Positions 8,290 to 15,758 of a stretch of 38,263 nucleotides of DNA are shown in pieces; within the stretch, counting starts at the first letter, position 1, and each line of letters starts with the position of its first letter. This DNA is from CAYZXL01 sp964482435 (lineage in GTDB: Bacteria > Auribacterota > JABMQX01). The notes beneath the pieces are model-generated. The model was not told the DNA's origin. It did no database searches and was given only the letters and a program-made list of their open reading frames with translations. A program made the translations under genes and the position numbers. The DNA is taken from NCBI GenBank assembly GCA_964482435.1, contig CAYZXL010000047.1, positions 1-38,263 on the forward strand, written 5' to 3'.

Positions 8290-8333
8290 TTGACGTGACA
8301 CCAGAATCCAATTAGTATATTAGCGGATACTAA
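8290..8333 (+). promoter_or_regulatory. ArsR-operon promoter with overlapping operator palindrome
   Basis: TTGACG at 8290-8295 and TAGTAT at 8313-8318 are separated by exactly 17 bases and form a good vegetative promoter. The inverted repeat TTAGTAT (8312-8318) and ATACTAA (8327-8333), arms perfect with an eight-base spacer, covers the -10 box and the presumed transcription start. This is the usual place and form of an ArsR-family operator, so the operon is probably autorepressed and induced by the regulator's ligand. The ribosome site AAGGAG begins at the palindrome's right edge. Confidence 0.75.
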
Positions 8334-8347
8334 AGGAGACATTTGTC

Positions 8348-8683
8348 ATGATCGAGCATGCCAAAGTGGCTCGGATTTTCAAAGTCTTCTCAGTAGAAGC
8401 GCGAGTCCGGATCGTGCAGCTGCTCAAGAGCCGACCCCTTTGCGTGGGGGCGCTCTCCGTCCGCCTCGGGCTGACCCAAGGAGCCGTATCGCAACACTTA
8501 CGCGTGCTGCGAGACGCCGGGGTGGTTATCTCAGAGAAACGAGGCTACTATGTCCACTACCGTTTGAATGCAAAGACCCTTGCGAGGTGGAAAGATGCGA
8601 CAGGGCGGCTTCTTGCTTTGAAGCCGAGCGCCGGGTCGTTGGTGAACCCTGGCAGGACTGCAAAGAAAGGAGCGAAAGCATGA
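8348..8683 (+). CDS. ArsR/SmtB-family winged-helix repressor
   Basis: A 111-residue protein with the ArsR fold: helix 1 VARIFKVFSVEARVRIVQLL, the recognition helix in LTQGAVSQHLRVLRDAG (about 42-58), and the β-wing SEKRGYYVHYRL. The canonical α3 metal motif ELCVCDL is reduced to PLCVGAL, leaving only Cys32, so a standard As/Sb/Cd two-cysteine site is absent. Ligand sensing may use other residues, another effector, or the Cys-rich peptide encoded next. The tail is basic and low in complexity (ending KKGAKA). The ATG is preceded by AAAGGAG, and the stop overlaps the next start (ATGA). The operator covers its own promoter, so it most likely controls the following ABC exporter genes. Confidence 0.92.
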   Translation: MIEHAKVARIFKVFSVEARVRIVQLLKSRPLCVGALSVRLGLTQGAVSQHLRVLRDAGVVISEKRGYYVHYRLNAKTLARWKDATGRLLALKPSAGSLVNPGRTAKKGAKA

Positions 8684-8817
8684 GACGCAAGAACAAAGGA
8701 TGCCAGAAACCGCAAGAGCTGACCGGCAAGCCCGAGGAGTGTTCCCCGCACCAGATTAAGAAATGTCACGGCGACGTCAAGGAGCATCCGTGCGCCCCAC
8801 AGACACGGAAGAAGTGA
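8680..8817 (+). CDS. 45-residue Cys/His-rich small protein
   Basis: This short gene starts at an ATGA overlap with the ArsR stop behind AAAGGAG at 8667-8672 and ends at a stop overlapped by the ABC ATPase coding region. It has cysteines at 8, 21, 29 and 38 and histidines at 24, 30 and 36, arranged as EECSPHQIKKCHGDVKEHPC with charged residues between. I recall near-identical EECSPEQIKKCHGDVKEHPC-type peptides in other anaerobes next to ArsR-type regulators, which suggests selection on the sequence. It could bind Zn, Cu or arsenite, act as a metallochaperone, or serve as co-sensor for the regulator. The function is unknown. Its position between regulator and exporter suggests a metal-handling role. 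Confidence 0.75.
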   Translation: MRRKNKGCQKPQELTGKPEECSPHQIKKCHGDVKEHPCAPQTRKK

Positions 8818-9797
8818 GCGGACACCCGGCAGAAGCCAGCGACGCGGCCATTTACGTCCGGGGGCTATGCAAGAGTTACGGCGAGGTTCGTGCCCTTGAC
8901 GAGGTGAGCTTCGCCGTATACAGGAAGGAAGTCTTTGCGTATCTTGGGCCAAACGGTGCGGGGAAAACGACCACGATCAATATCATGTCCGGTCTGCTTC
9001 CGCAAGATGCTGGAGAGGTGCGGGTCTGCGGACTGGACATTACACGTGATCCCGTCGCCGTGAAGCAGCGAATCGGGGTCGTCCCAGAGGAGTCGAACCT
9101 GTATCCGGAACTTTCCTGTCGCAGGAACCTTGAATACCTTAGCGAACTGTACGGTCTATCCCGCGCGTCTCGACGAAAGAGAACAGACGATCTTCTCACC
9201 ATCTTCGACCTCACCGATAAGGCGACTGCTCCGTTCCGAGCGCTATCCCGCGGGTTGAAGCGACGACTGACGGTCGCGGCGGCGCTCGTGCATTCACCGG
9301 AGGTGCTTTTTCTGGACGAACCTACCACCGGACTGGATGTGCCCAGCGCCCGCGCGCTGCGCTCGTTGATCCGGGCCCTCAACCGCGCCTGGGGGCGCGG
9401 CACGACGGTTTTCCTTACAACCCATAACCTGGCGGAAGCCGAGGCTCTATCTGACCGGGTTCTTGTCTTGGTCAAGGGACGGGTTGTCACTGCGGGCACT
9501 CCGGCGGAGATTCGTCAGCAAGTCGAAAAAGCCAAAACGGTATCGGTGACGTTTTCCGCGGATGTCGCGGAAGGAGCGCTCCGCAAGGGATGTCCGGCGG
9601 TTCGATCGGTTTGCCCCGTGGATGGGGCGTGGCGGCTTGAGGTTACCGATACGCACGCCGCGGTCGCACAGCTCGTGTCGTTTGCCGAGAAAGAAGGCCT
9701 TCGGGTTTCGGAGATCGGCACCATCACTCCGACACTGGAGGACGCTTTTGTGGCGATCTTGGAAGGGCACTCTGGCCGAGAGGAGGCAGGGAAATGA
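8790..9797 (+). CDS. ABC-2 type exporter ATP-binding protein
   Basis: A 335-residue ATPase of the DrrA/CcmA/NatA export class. Walker A GPNGAGKTT is at residues 53-61, the Q-loop lies in VVPEESNLYPE, the signature is LSRGLKRRLTVAAAL (Arg replacing the second Gly of LSGG), Walker B is VLFLDEPTTGLD, and the switch is TTHNLAEAE. A C-terminal domain of about 80 residues ends in the family-typical TPTLEDAFVAI. GTG 8790 has AAGGAG five bases upstream. GTG 8814, overlapping the small-protein stop, is the alternative. It pairs with the permease that begins in its last codon (ATGA overlap). The substrate is not evident. The ArsR regulator and Cys-rich peptide suggest metal- or stress-linked export. 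Confidence 0.9.
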   Translation: MRPTDTEEVSGHPAEASDAAIYVRGLCKSYGEVRALDEVSFAVYRKEVFAYLGPNGAGKTTTINIMSGLLPQDAGEVRVCGLDITRDPVAVKQRIGVVPEESNLYPELSCRRNLEYLSELYGLSRASRRKRTDDLLTIFDLTDKATAPFRALSRGLKRRLTVAAALVHSPEVLFLDEPTTGLDVPSARALRSLIRALNRAWGRGTTVFLTTHNLAEAEALSDRVLVLVKGRVVTAGTPAEIRQQVEKAKTVSVTFSADVAEGALRKGCPAVRSVCPVDGAWRLEVTDTHAAVAQLVSFAEKEGLRVSEIGTITPTLEDAFVAILEGHSGREEAGK

Positions 9798-10525
9798 GCC
9801 AAGCGGCGCGCGCCTTTTTCATCAGCCGGAAAGACATCGAAAGCTACTACAGCAAGCCGCCGCTTATCACGTGGGCACTTCTTTTTCCCGCCATACTCAT
9901 GCTCGCCGTGTACGTGAGAGAGCCGACCAGGTATCTTGCCGTTGCCCCAGGGATCGTCGCGATGACCTTGCTTTTCGGCAACACCTCGATGGCGGCTATC
10001 GTCATCACCTTCGAGAAGCGCTCCGGGACCTTGCAGCGGCTTCTCCTCGCCCCCGTGAGCCATCGCACTATCATTCTCGGCAAGGCGCTGAGTGCTGGCA
10101 TCTACGGCATCGGCACTTCCCTGGTTCTGACGGTGGGCCTTTGCATATTGCTTGGCGTGTCCCTGGCAAACCCGGCATTTCTCATCTTGGGCCTGCTATT
10201 GGGAGCCGCCACGTTCTCGCTCCTGGGGCTTATCGCCGCGGTGATGGTTAAGGAGGTCTTCGAGGCGATGACCCTATTGAATTTCATCAGGTTCCCGATC
10301 CTGTTCGTCAGCGGTGTTTTCATGCCGCTGGACGGACTACCGACCTGGCTGAGGCCGGTAGCGATGCTGTCGCCGTTAACGTACGTCGTCGAGCTGCTTC
10401 GATTCGGCCTTTCAGGGCGTTCGGGGTTTCGCTCTCCCTGGATACCCGCTCTCGTCGCTTTGGCTTTTGTCGCCATTAGCTGGTTATTTGCGGAAGCTAC
10501 TTTCCGTCGAAATGTGAACCGATAG
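9794..10525 (+). CDS. ABC-2 type transporter permease
   Basis: A 243-residue membrane protein with about six hydrophobic segments and the ABC-2 signature region FIRFPILFVSGVFMPLDGLPTWLRPVAMLSPLTYVVELLRFG. This is the conserved FPxxFxSGxxxPxxxxPxWLxxxxxxxPLTYxxxxxR pattern. The cytoplasmic loop ITFEKRSGTLQRLLLAPVSH is the usual ATPase contact. It begins within the ATPase stop and is the last gene of the ArsR operon. It forms the export channel, probably as a homodimer. No terminator with a T-run is obvious in the following 440 bases. Confidence 0.92.
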   Translation: MSQAARAFFISRKDIESYYSKPPLITWALLFPAILMLAVYVREPTRYLAVAPGIVAMTLLFGNTSMAAIVITFEKRSGTLQRLLLAPVSHRTIILGKALSAGIYGIGTSLVLTVGLCILLGVSLANPAFLILGLLLGAATFSLLGLIAAVMVKEVFEAMTLLNFIRFPILFVSGVFMPLDGLPTWLRPVAMLSPLTYVVELLRFGLSGRSGFRSPWIPALVALAFVAISWLFAEATFRRNVNR

Positions 10526-10969
10526 CCTCGACTCGGGTACCCTGACCCCGCCCTCGGCGGCGGGCGCGGATGCCGGAGGATGGGGCCATCGCTTTAGCCG
10601 GGCACCGGCAGCGTGCCAGACCTTGGAGTCGAGGTAGGAAGCTGTTCCTTCAAAGAATGTAACCCGAGGCTCGGTGGGAGGAAAGGGTCCGCAGCCCGAG
10701 GTCCGACCGCCTCCCCAACAACTCGGACAGAATCGGAGCCCCGCCACGGCGCGATTTTCCTCTCCGGGTTGATCCCGGATGACGTGTTGCTCGTTCTGGG
10801 TGCTGTTCCGCCTCGTATCGAGTGGCATGGAGAGAAACCCGATAGGCGCCCGCGAACGCCTCGCCGGGGGATGTTCCATACCTGTGGTCTCTGCCGCCAA
10901 AGAGCTGTACTCACCACAAATGAGGCCTGTGGAATCGGGATTCCTCGGGAGGCGCCGCGCCTTCCGCTC
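10526..10969. other. 444-base intergenic region between convergent genes
   Basis: It separates the ends of two operons. A GC-rich stem-like sequence just after the first stop (around 10545-10565, CCGCC pairing with GGCGG) could end transcription, but no T-run follows. Open frames of 107-138 codons on the minus strand have no ribosome site and no recognisable domain, so I do not call them. No tRNA or repeat is seen. Confidence 0.45.
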
Positions 10970-11833
10970 TTATCCAGCGCGCCGAAACAACGAGCAAGCG
11001 GCTCTGCCAGCTGAAACGACCACGAACAGCGCCGCGTACACGCAAACCACGGCGGGGCCGGTCGGAAGGTCTGCCCGGAACGAGAGGCTTATGCCAGTGG
11101 GGACGGACACTATCACCACGAGAACAGCCCCAAGCAAAATGAGCCACATCCGTCGGAAAACGGTGAGGGCAATCATGGCGGGGATGAGAAGCGAAGCGAA
11201 CACGAAGAGAATCCCTGCGGTCTTCATGGCAAGAGAGATGGAAAGGCCCAGGCACGCGTAGAAGCCGGTTTCATAAAGCCAAGTTCTCAAGCCCATGGAG
11301 CGGGCGGTCTCCTTATCGAAGGAAACGAAAATGAACATCCTATGCAACGATAGAAAAGTCAGAAATACCAGAGCTGACAAGGCCGCCAGTTGCCAAATTT
11401 CCTTGTGGGAGGCGTACAACAACTGTCCTGATACAACATCCAGCCCATGAGCCTCCGCCACGGGGTTTTTGGCAATCAGGATAATTGATGCTCCTGCCGC
11501 AACCACATACGCCCAGCCGGTGAGGCTTTCCTTGGAAACAACCTGGTAACGCCCTGGAAGGGAGAAAAGGAGGGTTGCCGCCAGAGTCAATCCAAACGCG
11601 GCAGCTTCGGGGTTCCATCCCACGAACAGCCCAAGAGCGACACCGAGCGCCGCGGTTTCCGAAAGCGCGACTCCGAGGAAGACGATTCTCCTTAAGATCA
11701 CATAGACCCCGAGGAAGGCGCACACGCTCCCCGCAAGAAGGCCGGCAAAAAGGGCGTACCGTAGAAAAGGCTGCGTGAACACTTCCGTCGGGAAGAAAGC
11801 TGAGAGCGAAACCATTTTAATGAAGTGCGACAT
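10970..11833 (-). CDS. Metal ABC transporter permease (second system)
   Basis: A 287-residue ABC-3 family permease with about eight membrane segments. The family landmarks are LAGSVCAFLGVYVILRRIVF, FLGVALSETAALGVALG, and the late GILFVFASLLIPAMIALTVF coupling region. I place the start at ATG 11833, which sits within the ATPase gene end behind GGGGAG. ATG 11815 after the ATPase stop is a weaker alternative without a ribosome site. It shares family but not close sequence with the permease at 4619, so the two importers are not recent duplicates. Confidence 0.9.
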   Translation of the reverse strand: MSHFIKMVSLSAFFPTEVFTQPFLRYALFAGLLAGSVCAFLGVYVILRRIVFLGVALSETAALGVALGLFVGWNPEAAAFGLTLAATLLFSLPGRYQVVSKESLTGWAYVVAAGASIILIAKNPVAEAHGLDVVSGQLLYASHKEIWQLAALSALVFLTFLSLHRMFIFVSFDKETARSMGLRTWLYETGFYACLGLSISLAMKTAGILFVFASLLIPAMIALTVFRRMWLILLGAVLVVIVSVPTGISLSFRADLPTGPAVVCVYAALFVVVSAGRAACSLFRRAG

Positions 11834-12602
11834 CCTTTTCTCCCCGAGGCACGATGACAGGCCTGCCATCAACGACTTCCACTTGGATGGAAATTCCATA
11901 TATCTCGCTCAGCAGTTCCGGTCGCAGCGCCTCATGTCTTTCGTAAATGCGCCCTTCTTTGTCCTTCAGAAACATCACGCGATGTGCGTGGTTGAAGACA
12001 ACATTCAGGAAGTGACTGACCAGCACTATCGTGATGCCCGTGGAAGAGCGGATATCGCGGATCAAGTTCATTATCTGCTCCTCGGCCTGAATGTCGAGGT
12101 CGTTTGTCGGCTCGTCGAGGAGCAATACGTCCGGCTCAAACGCCAGCGCCCGTGCCACCAGAACACGCTGCTTTTGTCCACCGGAGAGCTCGCGGTACTT
12201 CGTGCGGCTGAGACCAGCGATTCCCGCGATAGAAAGCGCTCGCTCAATTTTGTCATTGTCGTCCCTCGAAAAGCGGCGAATCGGCCCAGCTCTCCCAAGC
12301 CTTCCCATTGAGACCACTTCCAAGACCGAAAGCGGAAAAATCTCGTCCAGAGACTGCCGCTGCATGACGTAGCCGAACTTTAGCCATTCCCGAACGGTTA
12401 TTGAGCCCCGGAACGGTTTGACCGTCCCCAGGATCGCCCGCAGAATTGTCGTTTTTCCTGAGCCGTTCGGGCCGATAATCCCCAGGAAATCACCCTCGGC
12501 TATGGAGAACGTGAGGTTCGTCAGAGCTATCACACGACCGTACCCCAGGGAAACATCCTGAAACTCAACCACCGCGTCGTTTGTTCGCCGATTGTGATTC
12601 AT
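11817..12602 (-). CDS. Metal ABC transporter ATP-binding protein (second system)
   Basis: A 261-residue ZnuC/MntB-type ATPase. Walker A GPNGSGKTT is at residues 44-52, the Q-loop in VMQRQSLDEIFPLS, the signature in ELSGGQKQRVLVARAL, Walker B in LLLDEPTNDLD, and the switch His in VLVSHFLNVV. A C-terminal extension (RHEALRPELLSEIYGISIQVEVVDGRPVIVP) matches the tail of zinc-type ATPases of this family. The start overlaps the substrate-binding-protein stop (ATGA), and the permease start lies inside its 3' end, so the operon is tightly coupled. Confidence 0.93.
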   Translation of the reverse strand: MNHNRRTNDAVVEFQDVSLGYGRVIALTNLTFSIAEGDFLGIIGPNGSGKTTILRAILGTVKPFRGSITVREWLKFGYVMQRQSLDEIFPLSVLEVVSMGRLGRAGPIRRFSRDDNDKIERALSIAGIAGLSRTKYRELSGGQKQRVLVARALAFEPDVLLLDEPTNDLDIQAEEQIMNLIRDIRSSTGITIVLVSHFLNVVFNHAHRVMFLKDKEGRIYERHEALRPELLSEIYGISIQVEVVDGRPVIVPRGEKDVALH

Positions 12603-13513
12603 CGCGATAGCGACTCCACGATCTGGTCAACGATGTAGGTCAGATTCTCGAGGTAGCTATCTATTCCCTCTTTGCCTCCGACGTAAAACGGCAGACGAAG
12701 AACCTTCGCGCCAGTCTCCCGAGCCACGAACTCAACCGGGCGCTGCGGGTAATAAGGTTCAATCAGCATCAGCTTGGCGCCTTCCCGCCGCGCTTTTTCA
12801 ACCACCTGGGACAAATGGGAGGCAGAGGGCGGGATGCCCGGTTTCGGCTCAAGGCTTGCGACTATCTCTAAGCCGAACTCCGAACAAAAGTAATCCCACG
12901 ACTGATGATATTGAATGACCTTTGTCCCCTTGAACGGGGCCAACTTTTTGTGGAGCTCCTCGAAGACGCTATCAAGCTTTTTGAGGTATGCCTCCTTGTT
13001 CTTCTCAAACTGGCTCGCATCCTTCGGCGAGACGCGAATCAGACCCTTCGTGATATTTTCCAAAATAATCCGCGCGTTCTCTCGAGTGAACCAGTAATGA
13101 GGGTTTCCGTACGGATGGACGTCCCCCATCGCCCCATCAATCCTCCCCCTCGGCACCTGGATCGGCATCACGCCATCGGACGGATCCACGTACCCAGGCG
13201 CGCCGAACTTGATCTTTGGGTTGCGAGACGCGTCAATCATCCCAGAAATCCAGACGTCCAGGTCCAGGCCGCCAACGATCAATAGGTCCGCCGACCTTAA
13301 CTTCATCACCTGGCTCGGTCGGGGATCGAAAAAATGAAGGTCGTACTTGCCGGTTGAAATGGCGTAAACGCTCACCCTATCGCCTCCAATCTGGCTGGCA
13401 ATATCCGCCATTTCCAATGTTGAAGCGACCACGTTAAGTTTGTTTGCGGCAAGACATGGCACGGCTATCGTCAGCCAAAGAGCAATGATTGCTGCTTTCA
13501 TCAGAACCTTCAT
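12599..13513 (-). CDS. Metal ABC transporter substrate-binding protein (ZnuA-like, second system)
   Basis: A 304-residue periplasmic cluster A-I protein. A Sec signal covers residues 1-23. The canonical ligand positions are present: His60 in KYDLHFFDPRPS, His139 in NPHYWF, His203 in QYHQSWDYF, and Glu252 in IEPYYPQRP. A short acidic/His loop (GDVHPYGNPH) lies before the second ligand. Metal is probably Zn or Mn. The start is ATG 13513, preceded by GGAGGTGA. An in-frame ATG 11 codons upstream lacks a site and would spoil the signal peptide. The gene lies 29 bases after the outer-membrane protein gene and overlaps the ATPase gene. Confidence 0.93.
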   Translation of the reverse strand: MKVLMKAAIIALWLTIAVPCLAANKLNVVASTLEMADIASQIGGDRVSVYAISTGKYDLHFFDPRPSQVMKLRSADLLIVGGLDLDVWISGMIDASRNPKIKFGAPGYVDPSDGVMPIQVPRGRIDGAMGDVHPYGNPHYWFTRENARIILENITKGLIRVSPKDASQFEKNKEAYLKKLDSVFEELHKKLAPFKGTKVIQYHQSWDYFCSEFGLEIVASLEPKPGIPPSASHLSQVVEKARREGAKLMLIEPYYPQRPVEFVARETGAKVLRLPFYVGGKEGIDSYLENLTYIVDQIVESLSR

Positions 13514-13542
13514 CTGTCGTTCACCTCCAATTACAAAGCATG

Positions 13543-14952
13543 TCAATCCTCAAGCCGGTGAGCGTGCGGACCAAGTCCCCATACGAACTGGAGAAGGAAC
13601 GCATGCTCGTCCTCCCCGCCAGCAAGCCGGCTGTAGCTGTAGGCAGTCCTCAGGTACATCGAGTGTGTGAAGTAATAGCTCAGGAAAGCCGTCGCACCCC
13701 ACTCGTCGTCCAGGTAGTCGCCATCCCACCAGTCGAAGCGGGCGCCGGTCTCCCAGTATTTGGTGAGCGTCAGCTGTAGCAGGGAATAGAGTCCCCACGC
13801 CTCAACATCGTGTGTCCCTGTGTCCAGCCGGGCGGGAAGAGGGTCTTCCCCCAGCTCAAAGTCGCCGACGAAGAACTCGTTCTGCCAGCGTATCTTCCTG
13901 TAAGTCATCGGCCAGCGGTGAATAAACGTCAGGTCCAGCCCATGAAGCGCGTTCTGCGTACCCTCGTCCCCTGCGAAGCTATAGCCCGCCATCAAATTCG
14001 TCTCGCGGCTGAGAGGGAGATCGAGGGTTGCACGTCCTGTGAAAACGTGCCCATGCCAGGCTACAGGCCCCTGAAACCCTCCGGCCTCGCGCACACCGCC
14101 AGACTCTTCGGGTTCGTCCTCAGCGAGCGACCTTCCGTTCCAGATACCTCCCTGGACCTTGAAATAGAGCTTCCACGGGTTTGGAATCAGGGTGCTCACC
14201 TGCAACCCATCGTCGTACCAGGAATCGTCTCCAAACAGGCGGCGCAGCGGCAGGGGCGCATCGGGCATGGCCCAGTGGTGGGGGTGGATCGGGTTAAGCC
14301 TTCCGAAATCGAGCAATTTGCGTCCCACCTGGAGCTGGAAATTCGCAGGCAGTTCCAGGAGCGACACGTACCCTTCTTCCACTCCCACGTCCGTGTGGAT
14401 CCGTCCGCCATCCTCCGGATGCTGCCCGACGGCGCCAATGAAGTCCGCCCGAACTCCGGGGTAGAGGTAACCCTGAATGGCGAGTTCCGCCTCCTCGAGC
14501 ATGATTTTCTCGTCGAGGGGGTCGGTATCGTTGTCCGTGAGAAGCCCCTTGACGTCCGCTACGAGGCTTGCATCCGGGTTCATCAGACCTCCGTATGCCC
14601 CTACGGGCGCCGCCTTATGGCGGAGTACCTCAGCCTTTTCCAGCTGCCCTACTCTCTCGCCAAGCTCCTCCAGCTCTCCCTGTTTCTTCAGGGCAGCAAG
14701 CTTCTCATCCAAGGCTCGAATCTCCTTCTGCTTCTCTTCGATTGTCGCTTTCAGGCCTTCCTGCTCAGTGATCTTTTTCTCCAACGTTCGGATTCTCGCC
14801 TCGTAAGAAGCTTTTATCTCCTCGAATTCGGCCTTTAACTTTTCAAGTTCCGCCTTCAGATTGCCGTTTTCTTCTTCGCCAAGACATGCTGTCATTGGCG
14901 TCAGAAGTGCAATATACACACCTATCAAGCATTTCCATTTGTGCCAACGCAT
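13543..14952 (-). CDS. Outer-membrane β-barrel (porin-like) with N-terminal coiled coil
   Basis: About 469 residues. A signal peptide (MRWHKWKCLIGVYIALLTPMTA, then Cys) is followed by a charged heptad coiled coil at about residues 31-110, rich in KAELEKLKAEFEEIKAS-like repeats, as in porins that have a periplasmic trimer stalk. The rest shows alternating aromatic β-strands (QLQVGRKLLDFGRLNP, LYFKVQGGIWNGRS, ATAFLSYYFTHSMYLRTAYSYSRL) and ends in a barrel-like strand. It is probably a passive outer-membrane channel that admits the metal handled by the ABC importer genes immediately downstream. The TAC motif could also be a lipobox. I chose ATG 14952 (GAGGAGG upstream). The longer frame begins 29 codons earlier. 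Confidence 0.8.
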   Translation of the reverse strand: MRWHKWKCLIGVYIALLTPMTACLGEEENGNLKAELEKLKAEFEEIKASYEARIRTLEKKITEQEGLKATIEEKQKEIRALDEKLAALKKQGELEELGERVGQLEKAEVLRHKAAPVGAYGGLMNPDASLVADVKGLLTDNDTDPLDEKIMLEEAELAIQGYLYPGVRADFIGAVGQHPEDGGRIHTDVGVEEGYVSLLELPANFQLQVGRKLLDFGRLNPIHPHHWAMPDAPLPLRRLFGDDSWYDDGLQVSTLIPNPWKLYFKVQGGIWNGRSLAEDEPEESGGVREAGGFQGPVAWHGHVFTGRATLDLPLSRETNLMAGYSFAGDEGTQNALHGLDLTFIHRWPMTYRKIRWQNEFFVGDFELGEDPLPARLDTGTHDVEAWGLYSLLQLTLTKYWETGARFDWWDGDYLDDEWGATAFLSYYFTHSMYLRTAYSYSRLAGGEDEHAFLLQFVWGLGPHAHRLED

Positions 14953-15060
14953 TGGAGTCTTTGCCTCCTCAAGGTGAAATAGGGGTTGCCTTGCTTCAAA
15001 AGGGTCAATGAACCGGGAAACTAAGGATTTGAAGACCACTCAGGGACAAGAAGGATCACG

Positions 15061-15366
15061 TTAGTCGAGGAGGCGGGGGGGAGCTCGGATGGAGAGTTGC
15101 CCTGTTGACCGCGCCGAGACAGGAAGTGGTACCCACAGTGTCGCCAAGAAGCCAACCGGGACAATCAAAACGAGGGCTACTCCCTCATGGAGGAGAAGGG
15201 AAAAGAAAGCTTGCCAGTGGCAGGCTGAGCAATCCCTGTGGGTTTTGAAATCGCTATGGTTATGGACAGGGCCCAAAACCAGTAAACACAACAGTGTAGC
15301 TATGCTGACAAGCAATGCAGCGAAAACGAGCAGACCTTTGCCACCGGACAGATGCTTCTTCGTCAT
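15061..15366 (-). CDS. Small membrane protein (DUF2946-like) with HxH and CxxCH motifs
   Basis: A protein of about 101 residues starts at ATG 15366 behind GGAGAAGG. It has two hydrophobic segments (about 10-32 and 52-75) joined by a periplasmic-type loop VHNHSDFKTHRDCSACHWQ, and it ends in ARSTGQLSIRAPPRLLD. The Cys/His loop followed by a helix and a terminal RAPP matches the small DUF2946-like proteins often found beside metal transporters. Its CSACH could bind metal or, less likely, heme. It is the first gene of the operon that continues with the barrel protein and metal ABC importer. The same frame is open further upstream to a transposase-like N-terminus at 15513, so a longer fusion product is conceivable. 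Confidence 0.65.
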   Translation of the reverse strand: MTKKHLSGGKGLLVFAALLVSIATLLCLLVLGPVHNHSDFKTHRDCSACHWQAFFSLLLHEGVALVLIVPVGFLATLWVPLPVSARSTGQLSIRAPPRLLD

Positions 15367-15406
15367 GTCCTTCTCCGAAAAAGTTGCTTTTAGCTGGCAT
15401 CGTAAA

Positions 15407-15435
15407 CATATATACTCCTTCGGCACTTTTGTCAA
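15407..15435 (-). promoter_or_regulatory. Candidate promoter of the second metal-import operon
   Basis: Read on the minus strand, TTGACA (15435-15430) and TATATG (15412-15407) are separated by exactly 17 bases. The downstream start at 15366 leaves a leader of about 35 bases. The boxes lie inside or next to the transposase-like remnant, so the promoter may have been supplied or reshaped by the insertion. I see no clear Zur- or MntR-type palindrome here. Confidence 0.5.
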
Positions 15436-15513
15436 TGGCCCCGAGAAAGAAAGTTTCCCAGAAAATTCCCGAATCTGCCCTTTCAGTTTATTCGCAATTT
15501 GTGTGCGATCCAT
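15412..15513 (-). pseudogene. Transposase N-terminal remnant
   Basis: From ATG 15513, behind a strong GGAGG site, the minus strand encodes MDRTQIANKLKGQIREFSG followed by KLSFSGPLTKVPKEY. This resembles the first 30-35 residues of a DDE transposase group whose N-termini read like KLKGQIxxFSGKLSxGLxKVxxxF. The resemblance then ends, and the frame runs into the small membrane protein gene. Only the start of the transposase survives, so an insertion element was probably lost by deletion, leaving its promoter-proximal end. The identification is by memory of the pattern. Confidence 0.45.
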
Positions 15514-15517
15514 CTTG

Positions 15518-15572
15518 GACCTCCTGTGGGTTACGACCTCTTGTTGACCCAAAACTTTTACCCCAGGAGGTC
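15518..15572. repeat. Inverted repeat beside the transposase remnant
   Basis: GACCTCCTG at 15518-15526 is exactly complementary to CAGGAGGTC at 15564-15572. Three further Gs at 15528-15530 pair with the Cs at 15561-15563 across one unpaired base. The left arm includes the ribosome site of the transposase remnant. The arrangement is compatible with the end region of an insertion element or with an RNA hairpin that hides the start. Confidence 0.45.
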
Positions 15573-15758
15573 TCCTTTTTCCTCAAAAAGATTCCCCATT
15601 TTTCCACAAAAAGCCACCCCTCCCACTTGCCAATTTCGATTTCTCCCCCATTACCAGGAAGTTACATCACCACCCCAGCCATTTTTGGGCAATGTCCTGG
15701 ACGGAACGCGCTTGACGGGCGCCGAGTTCCGTTCGTGGAGCGTCCAAGTACTCTTGCA

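Noticed and set aside
8440..8817. 125-codon frame containing the Cys/His peptide as its C-terminus
   Set aside because: Its first two thirds are antiphase to the ArsR gene. The real gene is the 45-codon part starting at the ATGA overlap at 8680.
10484..10917. Minus-strand frames of 107-138 codons after the ABC-2 permease
   Set aside because: They end inside or just beyond the permease gene, lack ribosome sites and show no recognisable domain.
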